DNA of 64,000 nt from an uncultured bacterium (GTDB taxonomy: Bacteria; Bacteroidota; Bacteroidia; Bacteroidales; Bacteroidaceae), in contig CAJMSE010000002.1 in assembly GCA_905216025.1 (NCBI GenBank), forward strand, positions 62,001-126,000. The letters run 5' to 3'. The position numbers were made by a program, and so were the translations under genes. The notes under the pieces were generated by a model. That model saw only the letters and a list, made by a program, of their open reading frames with translations. It did not search any database and was not told the origin of the DNA. Shown piece after piece: positions 31,565 to 40,515 of the stretch (its first letter is position 1; each line of letters opens with the position of its first letter).

Positions 31565-32248
31565 ATGCTTGACAGATATTTGGATGAGATAGGGAAGTTT
31601 GAGAGTCTCACAGACGAAGAGGAGAAGACCCTCTCCGCCCGTATCGCAGATGGCGACAGGACGGCCGTCGATGCCCTTGTGGCTGCAAATCTCCGTTTCG
31701 TAGTGTCGGTGGCTTCGCGCTATAAGGGCGCCGGCCTCGATGTGTCAGACCTCGTTTGCGAGGGAAACATCGCACTGGTGCGTGCTGCCGAGCGCTTCGA
31801 TGCCGGCCGCGGAAGCCGCTTCATCTCCTATGCGGCGCCGTTCGTGCACCGTGCCATGGAGAAAGCCATCGCCGGACAGTCGGGACTGTACAGCATTCCG
31901 AAGGGTGAGGACAGTCCGCTCGAGAAGAAGCGGAGCCGGGCACTGGCGGCGGATGCACCGCTCGGAGGGCGCAGGAACGTCAGCCTGATAAATGTGCTGG
32001 AAGACCCGGATGCCCCCGCTGCCGACGGCGAGGCTGGCCGTCAGGCTCTGTATGATATGATATGCGAGTCGATGGAGTGTCTCGACGGGCGTGAGCGTCA
32101 GGTGATAACACTTTTCTTCGGTATCGGCTGCGACAAGATGACGTTTGCAGAGATAGGTGAGGAGATGGGGCTGAAGCGTGAACGCGTGCGGCAGATAAGG
32201 AACAAGGCCCTGTATAAGCTGACGAAGAGGAAGGGACTTCGTCTTTGA
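31565..32248 (+). CDS. Short RpoD-like sigma-70 factor with atypical region 2.4/3
   Basis: A 227-residue sigma factor. Region 1.2/2 is clear (LDRYLDEIGKFESLTDEEEKTL, ANLRFVVSVASRYKGAGLDVSDLVCEGNIALVRAAERFDAGRGSRFISYA), as is region 4 (LDGRERQVITLFFGIG ... TFAEIGEEMGLKRERVRQIRNKALYKLTK). Compared with the primary sigma of this phylum, the WWIRQ-type aromatic helix that reads the -7 box is replaced (PFVHRAMEKAIAGQSGLYSIPKG), and region 3 is short and unlike RpoD. It is therefore a secondary sigma factor, not the housekeeping one. The start at 31565 follows from the promoter and family start; an in-frame ATG at 31520 lies upstream of the promoter start. It is followed directly by repeat copy B. 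Confidence 0.88.
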   Translation: MLDRYLDEIGKFESLTDEEEKTLSARIADGDRTAVDALVAANLRFVVSVASRYKGAGLDVSDLVCEGNIALVRAAERFDAGRGSRFISYAAPFVHRAMEKAIAGQSGLYSIPKGEDSPLEKKRSRALAADAPLGGRRNVSLINVLEDPDAPAADGEAGRQALYDMICESMECLDGRERQVITLFFGIGCDKMTFAEIGEEMGLKRERVRQIRNKALYKLTKRKGLRL

Positions 32249-32251
32249 TAG

Positions 32252-32488
32252 CTGGCAGAAACACTTGGCTTAGCTTTCAAAAACACTTTTGACAGCTCTC
32301 AAAGAGACGTTTGAAAGCGGGCAGTCTGCATCGGCGGGCAGCCCGTTGTTCATTCACGGGCAGCCCGTTGCATCGTCAAAAGCACTCCGTTGCACCGTCA
32401 CGGACAGCCCTTTGCATCGTGGGGAGCAATAGCTTCCGCCGGTAAGGCAATTCCCTGTCAAATCAGGGGCAACTCCTTGCACCGCCTC
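32252..32488. repeat. Composite 22-bp repeat element, copy B
   Basis: Three contiguous 22-bp AT-rich units (32252-32273, 32274-32295, 32296-32317), a 17-bp spacer (32318-32334), then four 22-bp GC-rich units in register (32335-32356, 32357-32378, 32379-32400, 32401-32422) and degenerate continuation to about 32488 (one more recognisable unit at 32466-32487 after a one-base slip). It begins three bases after the sigma factor stop codon and ends before the shared terminator. Together with that terminator it accounts for the 307-base gap between genes. Confidence 0.85.
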
Positions 32489-32505
32489 CTGCAGGCGGGT
32501 ACGAA

Positions 32506-32534
32506 AAAAGGGACAGCTTACGGCTGTCCCTTTT
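32506..32534. terminator. Bidirectional terminator between the sigma-70 gene and rpsA
   Basis: AAAAGGGACAGC / GCTGTCCCTTTT perfect 12-base arms with a 5-base loop; A-run on the left and T-run on the right. It serves the plus-strand sigma gene and the minus-strand rpsA. Confidence 0.9.
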
Positions 32535-32555
32535 CATATTGATGATGGGTGAGTA

Positions 32556-34331
32556 TTATTCTCCCTTCTCCATCTTCTCCTTCAACTGTGCCAGTACGTC
32601 GATGTCGCCGAGAGTTGTAGAAGCGGGCTGATTGTCAATCTTCACAGTCTCTTCCTTCTTGGCGCGCGGCTTCTTGGCTGCCTTCCTCTCCTCACGCTGT
32701 ACATCCTCGAATGTGCGGCTGTGAGAAAGGATGATGCGCTTGCTGTCCTTGTTGAACTCGATGACCTTGAACGGCAGTTCCTCGTTGAGGGCAGCCTGGG
32801 TGCCATCTTCCTTCACGAGGTGCTTCGGTGTGGCGAAGCCCTCAACTCCCTTCTCGAGAGATACTACAGCGCCCTTCTCCAGGAGCTCGGTGATCTTACC
32901 CTGATGGATGCTTCCTACGGTGTACTCAGCCTCAAAGACGTTCCACGGATTGTCCTCGAGCTGCTTGTGACCGAGGCTCAGACGGCGGTTGTCCTTGTCG
33001 ATATCGAGAACGATAACCTCGATGTCTGTGCCCACCTGAGTGAACTCTGACGGGTGCTTAACCTTCTTTGTCCAAGACAGGTCGCTGATGTGGATGAGTC
33101 CGTCAACACCCTCCTCGAGCTCAACGAATACGCCGAAGTTGGTAAAGTTGCGAACCTTTGCAGTGTGCTTGCTGCCTACCGGGTACTTAACCTCGATAGC
33201 CTCCCATGGATCTTCCTTGAGCTGCTTGATGCCGAGGCTCATCTTACGCTCGTCGCGGTCGAGTGTGAGGATTACAGCCTCTACCTCGTCGCCAACCTTG
33301 AGGAACTCCTGTGCAGAGCGCAGGTGCTGGCTCCAAGACATCTCAGATACGTGGATGAGACCCTCAACGCCCGGCTGAATCTCAACGAATGCGCCGTAGT
33401 CTGCAATGACAACGACCTTACCGTTGACGTGGTCGCCAACCTTGAGTTCTGTGTCAAGAGCATCCCACGGGTGCGGAGTGAGCTGCTTCAGACCGAGGGC
33501 GATGCGCTTCTTCTCGTCGTCGAAGTCGAGAATAACGACGTTTATCTTCTGGTCGAGCTCTACTACCTTGTGAGGATCGTCTACGCGGCCCCAAGAAAGG
33601 TCTGTGATGTGGATGAGTCCGTCAACACCGCCGAGGTCGACGAATACGCCGTAAGAGGTGATGTTCTTGACTGTACCCTCGAGAATCTGACCCTTCTCGA
33701 GCTTAGAGATGATTTCTTTCTTCTGTGCTTCCAGCTCAGCCTCGATGAGAGCCTTGTGTGAAACGACAACGTTGCGGAACTCCTGGTTGATTTTCACAAC
33801 CTTGAACTCCATCGTCTTGCCTACGAACTGGTCGTAGTCGCGTATAGGATGAACGTCAATCTGGCTGCCGGGCAGGAATGCCTCGATGCCGAATACGTCT
33901 ACGATCATGCCACCTTTGGTGCGGCACTTGATGTAACCCTGGATGATATCCTGATTGTCCAGTGCTGCGTTGACGCGCTCCCAGCTCTTGCTGAGGCGGG
34001 CCTTCTTGTGCGAAAGAACCAGCTGGCCTTTCTTGTCTTCCTGGTTTTCTACGTAAACCTCTACCGTGTCGCCGATCTTCAGGTCGGGATTATAGCGGAA
34101 TTCGCTTGCGGGGATGATACCGTCGCTCTTGTAACCGATATTGACGATTACCTCTTTCTTGTCAACAGAGATTACGGTTCCCTCGACAACCTGATGCTCG
34201 CTGACCTTGTTGAGGGTCTCGTCGTAAGCCTTGTCAAGTTCTTCCTTGCTGACGTTGACATGTGTGCCGTTCTCAAACTCGTCCCAATTGAAGTCTGCCA
34301 ACGGCTGAACGTTTTTTGTTAAATCTGACAT
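32556..34331 (-). CDS. rpsA: 30S ribosomal protein S1
   Basis: A 591-residue RNA-binding ribosomal protein made of six S1 (OB-fold) domains starting at about residues 47, 130, 218, 303, 390 and 475, each with the VEGLIHISDLSW-type strand; domains 1-2 are the more divergent ribosome-binding ones. A charged C-terminal tail (KKPRAKKEETVKID ... LAQLKEKMEKGE) follows. S1 matters for initiation in a phylum that mostly lacks Shine-Dalgarno sequences. The leader is about 60 bases and AT-rich, after a possible -7 box at 34394-34401. It is convergent to the sigma-70 gene across a shared terminator. Confidence 0.96.
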   Translation of the reverse strand: MSDLTKNVQPLADFNWDEFENGTHVNVSKEELDKAYDETLNKVSEHQVVEGTVISVDKKEVIVNIGYKSDGIIPASEFRYNPDLKIGDTVEVYVENQEDKKGQLVLSHKKARLSKSWERVNAALDNQDIIQGYIKCRTKGGMIVDVFGIEAFLPGSQIDVHPIRDYDQFVGKTMEFKVVKINQEFRNVVVSHKALIEAELEAQKKEIISKLEKGQILEGTVKNITSYGVFVDLGGVDGLIHITDLSWGRVDDPHKVVELDQKINVVILDFDDEKKRIALGLKQLTPHPWDALDTELKVGDHVNGKVVVIADYGAFVEIQPGVEGLIHVSEMSWSQHLRSAQEFLKVGDEVEAVILTLDRDERKMSLGIKQLKEDPWEAIEVKYPVGSKHTAKVRNFTNFGVFVELEEGVDGLIHISDLSWTKKVKHPSEFTQVGTDIEVIVLDIDKDNRRLSLGHKQLEDNPWNVFEAEYTVGSIHQGKITELLEKGAVVSLEKGVEGFATPKHLVKEDGTQAALNEELPFKVIEFNKDSKRIILSHSRTFEDVQREERKAAKKPRAKKEETVKIDNQPASTTLGDIDVLAQLKEKMEKGE

Positions 34332-34393
34332 AATAAATTAATAATGTTTTAATTAATAAAGTTTGACTTTATGTTAATACTAAAAATCGGCTG

Positions 34394-34401
34394 CAAAGGT
34401 A
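34394..34401 (-). promoter_or_regulatory. Possible -7 box for rpsA
   Basis: Minus-strand TACCTTTG about 62 bases before the rpsA ATG. No -33 box was recognised. The AT-rich leader between box and ATG fits an S1-dependent start. Confidence 0.55.
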
Positions 34402-34509
34402 CTCTTTTTTAGTTATAGTAAAGTCATCCGCGTGAGCGGGGGAGGTGTGTTTTATATATATTTAACACTAAAAATGGCTGTATTCCGTTCCATTCTATGA
34501 GTCAGCGGA

Positions 34510-37500
34510 TTATCTCGCCTTCTTTTTCTTGCGCTTCTTGCCTGTATTGAAGAGGTCTTTCAGGCTGCTGAAGTCTTTTTTCATGATGAGACCGATGCCC
34601 TGGGTGTTGAAGCTCGACTTGGTGAAATAGCGGTCGTTGGTCTTGTTGTACACGTTCACGGCGAGGTTGCCGTTAGGGTAGAGCAGGTATCTGATGTCGA
34701 AATCGCCTATGAAGCTTGTGTTGGCCGTGCTTGCATTATCGCGGTAGCCGAACTGTCCGTTGATGAGCAGGCGGTTGTTGAGCAGCCGTCCGTTGAGCAG
34801 GCCCTCGTATTCGGCGTTGTCCCAGCCGTCGTTTCCTGTAGAAATGTTTGCTCCGAAGTTCCAGTTCTTGCTGTTTATGACGGTGCTGAGCACGCTGTTG
34901 ATTTGGTTTGATATGGTGCTTGAGAGCAGGCTCTGCATGGCGAGCGAAGTCTGGCTTTTCTGGTTCTCATTCTGTGCGGCGGCGTTGTTTGACTCTTTGG
35001 GGTAGAAGCGGCCCACGCCGAGCAGGTAAAGCACCTGCTGGCTCATCTCGTCCTCGCTGTTGATGATGCTCCGTATCATCTGTTTCTCATCCGTGCTGAC
35101 GTTCGGTATGTCAAGGTCGAAGGCTATTCTCGGACTCTTCGGGGTACCGTGGATGTTCATGAGACAGTTCACCCGTACGGTGTTGCTCGAGAAACTGTTG
35201 CCTATGTTGAGGTCTGACAGGGAGACGCCGTTTACCGTATGGATGGCCTGCAGGTTGAGGTCGGCTTCGTAGGGGTTGCCGCCGAAGAGTATCTTGCCGC
35301 CGTTGTTGAATATAAAGTTTTTCTTGATGATGTCCTGTATGGTGATGCCGTAGGTGCCGTCGCTCACTGTGTAGGTGCCGAACATGTTGAAAGAGCCCTT
35401 GTTGTAGAACGATGCCCTGATCACTCCGCTGCCGTTCAGTGTGATGTAGTCGTTGGCGCGGCTGTCCATCAGCAGTTTTATGGTGGCGTCCGGAGTGCAG
35501 TTTATCAGGAAGTTTATGTGTATGTTGGCGGATATGTCGTTGTGCTCTTCCTTCTTCACAGCCTGCATAGCCGTGTCCTGCCGTTCCTCATAGCTGTTCC
35601 ATCTTATGAATTCCTGGTTTACGATGGCGTCCGGATTCGACACATTGTATACGAACTGCGAGTTCTTCTGCGGGGTTACGTCGACGTTGATGACCACCTC
35701 GCCGCTCCTGCCGTGTATGTTGACGTTGCCCGTGCCGAACACGGTGCCGTAGAAAGTGTTGTCTCCGAAATCGTCGAAATTGTACGACAGGAGGTTGTCG
35801 GCCTTCAGGGCAAGGTCATAGGAGAGGCGGGTGAGGTGCTGGTGGTGTATGTTTCCATGCATCTCTCCCTTATTGCCGTATTTGTCGTAGAGCGGTATGT
35901 TGCGCAGTTCAATCTCGTCAGGGATGAACGTCACCGTGTCGTTCTTGAGGAAATACTTGCAGTTGAGTGCCTTTACCGTAGCTTCTCCGTCTATCACGAG
36001 CTGTCCGGTAAGGTTTATGGTGCTTAGCGGACCGGCAAGCCTTACGGCTCCGCGGGCCTGCCCGTTGACCTTGTCGAGGAAGCTGGATGTAAACGACTGC
36101 ATGAAGTCTATGCGCGTTCCTTCTGCCTGTATGCCGAGGTCTATGTAGCTGCGCGATGGCGACACGTAGCCGTCGATGACCGTCATGCGGCCCGGCCCGT
36201 CGTTTGCAATGGCCTGGATGTCAATCTGCTTCAGTTGTTTGTTCCAGTTGACGTCGGCGTTCAGCGTACCCATATCTCCGTGTTCGAACTTGAAGTTGTC
36301 CACTCTTATCTGTCCGTTGGCGGATATCTCGCTTAGCGGGGCCGTGATGTAGGCATGTCCTGTGGCCCTGCCGCTGAAGTCGACGGAATGGAAGTTGACG
36401 AGATCAAGGATGTATTCGATGTCTATGTCGTTGAGTTCTATCTTGACAGAGTCCGCCTGCGACTTCGAGGCGGTGCCGTCGATGATGATGTGCTGTTTGT
36501 TGTTGGCTATGGTGAACCGGTTTATGTCAATCTGTCCGGCCTTGTAAGTGATTGTCGACGGGTGTATGTTCCATATCGTGTCGTTGATGTTTATGTGCGA
36601 TGGCTCGATGCTGATGTAGGCCGAGTGGTGGCTGTCGTCGGCAAACTGCGTGATGGTGTTCAGCATGCCATGCTGCTTTTTCTTGGCCTTGTTGCTCCAT
36701 TTAACGGATGTCATGAGCTTGTTGTCGAGAGCGTTGCCGGTCATTCCGATGCTCAAGACGTCTCCGTTATCCATTATTTTCGACACCTTGATGTCTCCGT
36801 GCAGTGTGTCTGCCGGCGATGTGATGGATACCGAGCTGTTCCTGTATTCCTTGCCGTCATAGAAAAAGTGGGGGGCGGTGCAGCTGAGGTTCATGCTATG
36901 AGTGCCGTCGCTGAACGAACCGGTGAGTGATACGGGGCGTCTGATGTCTAATGGAATCTGCGCGATGTGCTCAAGCCATTCCGTATCGGTGATGTGTGCG
37001 TCGATGGTAAAGTCGTTCCGGGTCTTTATCTTCTGCTCCTTGATGCCCGGAACGGTGGGCAGCTTGCTCTTTATGAGGTTTGCCAGACTCTTGTCCAGCG
37101 TGCCGTAGTCGAACTGTCCTTTCAGTTCGACATGGCCGAAGTCGCTGTCTAATGTGACGAAATGCGTGCCGCTGTCATATCCGGAGCTGACGTTGATGTT
37201 CTTTATAATAAAAATGTCGTCGTTCTCCGGCTCCATTACGAAGTCGTTTATGCTCATAGAACCGACCGCGTCGTTGATGCTTGCGGCATTGAAGCGTGCC
37301 GTCAGTCCGGCTGAGAACACTGTATTGCCCCATTTCTTTGTAAGGTTGATTGCCTGAGGTACAATCCTCTTGACCATGGCATCGATGCTGATGTCGGATA
37401 TTCCGCGCTGTTTACTCATGGTTCCTTCTGCTGTAATCTCTGCATTGGGGTCGTTGATGCTCATCTTTCCGGATACAATGTCTCCGGCATAGTCTCCGTT

Positions 37501-38991
37501 GAAGGTGATGTTGCTGTATTTATAGTCCTTGTATTCGAGTTCGGAGATTGTGCCGTCGGCTTTTACCGATGCAATCTTCTTGCCTTCCACATGACCGTCG
37601 AAGCCTATGGATGCGATGACATGGCCCACTTTACCGTCACCCATTATCGGTTTCATGTCAAACCCTTCGGTGATGACCGTGCCATGAAATGAGGTCATAT
37701 CCAGCATGTCCGCTTTCATGTCGATGCTTCCTGAGTTTGTCTTTATCTTGCTTTCGGCACTAATCTGCTTGCCGGAATGCGAGTGTATCTTGCCTTGCAG
37801 GTCAATGAAACCCAGTTTTGAGATGGCCGTGATGATGTCATGGCCTTTTCCTTGGATGTTGGATTCCATCTGATTGAACATGTTTTGGGATACGAAAAAT
37901 CTGTCTATGGCCACCGTCCACGATGGTTTACCATTGGTGTAAGTGAGCTGTCCGTCTGTCTTGAGGTAGAGGCTGTTATCCGATGATTTTATGGAAAGTT
38001 CTCCGACGTCGACAGATTTCCTTGTCCCTCTGAAGACGGAAGATAGCAACAGTCTCTGTCTGAAGCCTTTTAGGACAGGCGACAGGAAAGCGAGGTCGGA
38101 CGGAACGATGACGGAATGTCCCGTGCGGCCATGGAAATTGAGCGAAGCAGGGTCCGGTTTGTTGTCCTTTAACTTATAGTCTGCAACGATTTCGCTTATG
38201 TTCAGCTCCGTCTCCGGTAGGCTCAGCTTAAAGTCGTACAGCCTGCACCGTTTCCTGTTGCCTTCAGTCTTGAAGGCCAGCTTCTTCAGAATGAAACCCG
38301 AATGCTCCTTGAAAGCCAGTTTCTTGACGGCAAGGTTGAGCGAATCCTGGTTGTAGACCTTCAGCGATATGTATGCGCTGATATCCCTTATATTAATATG
38401 TGAAGGGTTGAAGACCTTGTTGGTATACGGCTTGTCGTATCTGTCGAACGTGACAGAACTGCGCTGCATGATGAACGTGTTTACCCTGAGGTCGAGCGGC
38501 GAGCTGTCCGTCGTGTCCTTTGAGGCAAGCGAATCGAGCATAAACTGGAAGTTGGGCTTGGTGTTTTCAGACGCTTGATACAGTTTAAAATGCGTGCCTA
38601 AGATCTGCGCGGACGATATGCATATCTTCCCTTCGGTTATCGGCAGTATGTCAATCCGCGCCGAAAGCCTTGCCGCTTTCACCATCTCCTTGCCGTTTTG
38701 GTCGAATACCATGACATCGTCAAGGATTATCCTGTTGAGGAAACCGACGTCGACTCTTCCGATGCGGACTTCCGAACCGATTTTCTCCGATATCAGATGG
38801 GCCGCCTGTGTGCCGATGTAGTCCTGTATATAGGGTATCCGCACGAATATAATCATCAGCAGATATAGGCTTACCGTAGTCCATATCAGAATGTTGATTA
38901 TATGTTTCAATGCTTTCAAGACTTCAATAAATTGGCGTGACAGATTACCTTTAAATCGTAAAACTGAGATTACAATTCGCTCAAAAATCAA
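34510..38991 (-). CDS. TamB-family translocation/assembly module protein
   Basis: A 1493-residue protein of the AsmA/TamB (bridge-like lipid transport) superfamily. One N-terminal membrane helix (about 28-52, LKHIINILIWTTVSLYLLMIIFVRI) is followed by very long repetitive beta-strand sequence and the TamB C-terminal domain (about 1080-1470: GTGNVNIHGRSGEVVINVDVTPQKNSQFVYNVSNPDAIVNQEFIRW ... VLYLLGVGRFYP ... FGANISTGNDGWDNAEYEGLLNGRLLNNRLLINGQFGYRDN). It ends with a basic GKKRKKKKAR. TamB-like proteins span the periplasm from the inner membrane and help move phospholipid or assemble outer-membrane proteins. No adjacent TamA-like gene is seen. The ATG at 38991 gives a very short leader after the box at 39002. 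Confidence 0.92.
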   Translation of the reverse strand: MIFERIVISVLRFKGNLSRQFIEVLKALKHIINILIWTTVSLYLLMIIFVRIPYIQDYIGTQAAHLISEKIGSEVRIGRVDVGFLNRIILDDVMVFDQNGKEMVKAARLSARIDILPITEGKICISSAQILGTHFKLYQASENTKPNFQFMLDSLASKDTTDSSPLDLRVNTFIMQRSSVTFDRYDKPYTNKVFNPSHINIRDISAYISLKVYNQDSLNLAVKKLAFKEHSGFILKKLAFKTEGNRKRCRLYDFKLSLPETELNISEIVADYKLKDNKPDPASLNFHGRTGHSVIVPSDLAFLSPVLKGFRQRLLLSSVFRGTRKSVDVGELSIKSSDNSLYLKTDGQLTYTNGKPSWTVAIDRFFVSQNMFNQMESNIQGKGHDIITAISKLGFIDLQGKIHSHSGKQISAESKIKTNSGSIDMKADMLDMTSFHGTVITEGFDMKPIMGDGKVGHVIASIGFDGHVEGKKIASVKADGTISELEYKDYKYSNITFNGDYAGDIVSGKMSINDPNAEITAEGTMSKQRGISDISIDAMVKRIVPQAINLTKKWGNTVFSAGLTARFNAASINDAVGSMSINDFVMEPENDDIFIIKNINVSSGYDSGTHFVTLDSDFGHVELKGQFDYGTLDKSLANLIKSKLPTVPGIKEQKIKTRNDFTIDAHITDTEWLEHIAQIPLDIRRPVSLTGSFSDGTHSMNLSCTAPHFFYDGKEYRNSSVSITSPADTLHGDIKVSKIMDNGDVLSIGMTGNALDNKLMTSVKWSNKAKKKQHGMLNTITQFADDSHHSAYISIEPSHININDTIWNIHPSTITYKAGQIDINRFTIANNKQHIIIDGTASKSQADSVKIELNDIDIEYILDLVNFHSVDFSGRATGHAYITAPLSEISANGQIRVDNFKFEHGDMGTLNADVNWNKQLKQIDIQAIANDGPGRMTVIDGYVSPSRSYIDLGIQAEGTRIDFMQSFTSSFLDKVNGQARGAVRLAGPLSTINLTGQLVIDGEATVKALNCKYFLKNDTVTFIPDEIELRNIPLYDKYGNKGEMHGNIHHQHLTRLSYDLALKADNLLSYNFDDFGDNTFYGTVFGTGNVNIHGRSGEVVINVDVTPQKNSQFVYNVSNPDAIVNQEFIRWNSYEERQDTAMQAVKKEEHNDISANIHINFLINCTPDATIKLLMDSRANDYITLNGSGVIRASFYNKGSFNMFGTYTVSDGTYGITIQDIIKKNFIFNNGGKILFGGNPYEADLNLQAIHTVNGVSLSDLNIGNSFSSNTVRVNCLMNIHGTPKSPRIAFDLDIPNVSTDEKQMIRSIINSEDEMSQQVLYLLGVGRFYPKESNNAAAQNENQKSQTSLAMQSLLSSTISNQINSVLSTVINSKNWNFGANISTGNDGWDNAEYEGLLNGRLLNNRLLINGQFGYRDNASTANTSFIGDFDIRYLLYPNGNLAVNVYNKTNDRYFTKSSFNTQGIGLIMKKDFSSLKDLFNTGKKRKKKKAR

Positions 38992-39001
38992 TTTCCGACT
39001 G

Positions 39002-39009
39002 CAAATTTA
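39002..39009 (-). promoter_or_regulatory. Possible -7 box for tamB
   Basis: Minus-strand TAAATTTG ending 11 bases before the ATG at 38991. If used, the leader is only about six bases long. No -33 box was recognised. Confidence 0.45.
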
Positions 39010-39075
39010 CACTAAAAACTTGTCATCATCTAATATTAATTGTTATTTCTTCTTATTTAATCGGGCCTTTTTGTA

Positions 39076-39083
39076 TAATTTTG
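39076..39083 (+). promoter_or_regulatory. -7 box for the nqr operon
   Basis: TAATTTTG, 65 bases before the nqrA ATG. The -33 region is AT-rich without a clear TTTG. Confidence 0.55.
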
Positions 39084-39147
39084 CAGCACGACCGTTAATT
39101 ATCTAACTTTATATAACATTGTATCGGAATCAATCGAAAATAGTAGT

Positions 39148-40497
39148 ATGACAAATGTAATTAAGTTACGCAAGGGCTTGGATATAAACCTTGTGGGCAA
39201 GGCGGAGAAAGTGAAGATCCGCTTATGCTCAAACGGCAGGTATTCATTGGAGCCCGGAGATTTTGTTGGCGTAATTCCAAAAGTAGTTGTAAAAGAAGGT
39301 GAACGGGTCAAAGCGGGCGACCCCTTGTTCGTTAACAAGGAGTTTCCGACCGTCAGATTCGCATCACCGGTAAGTGGAGTGGTAAAGGAAGTAGTGCGCG
39401 GCGATCGCCGCAAGGTGCTCGGCATCGTTGTCGAGGCGGACTCCGAGCAGGAGTATGCCGACTTCGGCGTCAGGGATGTGGCCGCTCTCGGAGGAGAGGA
39501 TGTGGTGCAGGCCCTGCTCGATGCCGGTCTGTTCGGCTATATCAACCAGTTGCCTTATGCTGTGTCGGCCACGCCGGATGTGCGTCCGAAGGCCGTTTTC
39601 GTGTCGGCTTTGCGCGACATGCCCCTGGCTTCCGACTTTGAGTATGAGCTCGAAGGTCAGGAAGAAGACTTCCAGGCTGGACTTACCGCCCTGTCGAAGA
39701 TTGCCAAGACCTATCTCGGCATCGGCGTCGGGCAGACCTCGGCGGCGCTTACTGGAGCCCGCGATGTTGAAGTGACCGTGTTCGATGGACCTTGTCCGGC
39801 TGGAAACGTAGGCGTTCAGGTAAACCATATCGACCCCGTGAACAAGGGAGAGACCGTCTGGACGGTGGAGCCGACGGCCGTGATATTCTTCGGCAGGCTG
39901 TTCCGTACGGGCCGTGTGGACCTCCGCCGCACCGTAGCCTTCGTCGGCAGTGAGGTGGAGAAGCCGTCGTATGTGGATATGCTCGTCGGCGAAGAGCTGT
40001 CAACGCTTCTCAGCAACAGCATCAAGAGCGATGCCGACGTCCGCATCATCAACGGAAACGTGCTCACTGGACGTACAACGACAAAGGCGGGATACCTCGG
40101 CGCGCATACATCGGAGATAACGGTGATTCCCGAAGGAAGCAAGGCCGACGAGTTCGCAGGATGGATTATGCCGCGTTTCAACCAGTTCTCAGTAAACCGC
40201 AGCTATTTCTCGTGGCTTTTCGGAAAGAAAGACTACGCACTTGATGCGCGTGTGAAAGGCGGCGAGCGGCACATGATAATGAGCGGCGAATACGACCGCG
40301 TGTTCCCCATGGACATCTATCCAGAGTATCTGATAAAGGCCATCATAGCCGGAGATATCGACAAGATGGAGCAACTTGGCATATACGAAGTGTCTCCTGA
40401 GGATTTCGCTCTCGCCGAATTTGTCGACAGTTCAAAGTTAGAGTTGCAGCGGATAGTCCGTCACGGGCTTGATATGTTGCGCAAGGAAAACGCTTAA
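39148..40497 (+). CDS. nqrA: Na+-translocating NADH:quinone reductase subunit A
   Basis: A 449-residue cytoplasmic-side subunit of the six-subunit Nqr complex, which oxidises NADH, reduces quinone and pumps Na+ out. It matches NqrA from the start (VIKLRKGLDINLVGKAE) through the barrel-sandwich-like PGDFVGVIPKVVVKEGERVKAGDPLF and the PVSGVVKEVVRGDRRKVLGI stretch to the C-terminal LQRIVRHGLDMLRKENA. The length is normal. It is the first gene of nqrABCDEF; nqrB follows after 18 bases. Confidence 0.97.
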   Translation: MTNVIKLRKGLDINLVGKAEKVKIRLCSNGRYSLEPGDFVGVIPKVVVKEGERVKAGDPLFVNKEFPTVRFASPVSGVVKEVVRGDRRKVLGIVVEADSEQEYADFGVRDVAALGGEDVVQALLDAGLFGYINQLPYAVSATPDVRPKAVFVSALRDMPLASDFEYELEGQEEDFQAGLTALSKIAKTYLGIGVGQTSAALTGARDVEVTVFDGPCPAGNVGVQVNHIDPVNKGETVWTVEPTAVIFFGRLFRTGRVDLRRTVAFVGSEVEKPSYVDMLVGEELSTLLSNSIKSDADVRIINGNVLTGRTTTKAGYLGAHTSEITVIPEGSKADEFAGWIMPRFNQFSVNRSYFSWLFGKKDYALDARVKGGERHMIMSGEYDRVFPMDIYPEYLIKAIIAGDIDKMEQLGIYEVSPEDFALAEFVDSSKLELQRIVRHGLDMLRKENA

Positions 40498-40515
40498 ACA
40501 TTACGTATTAGAATT

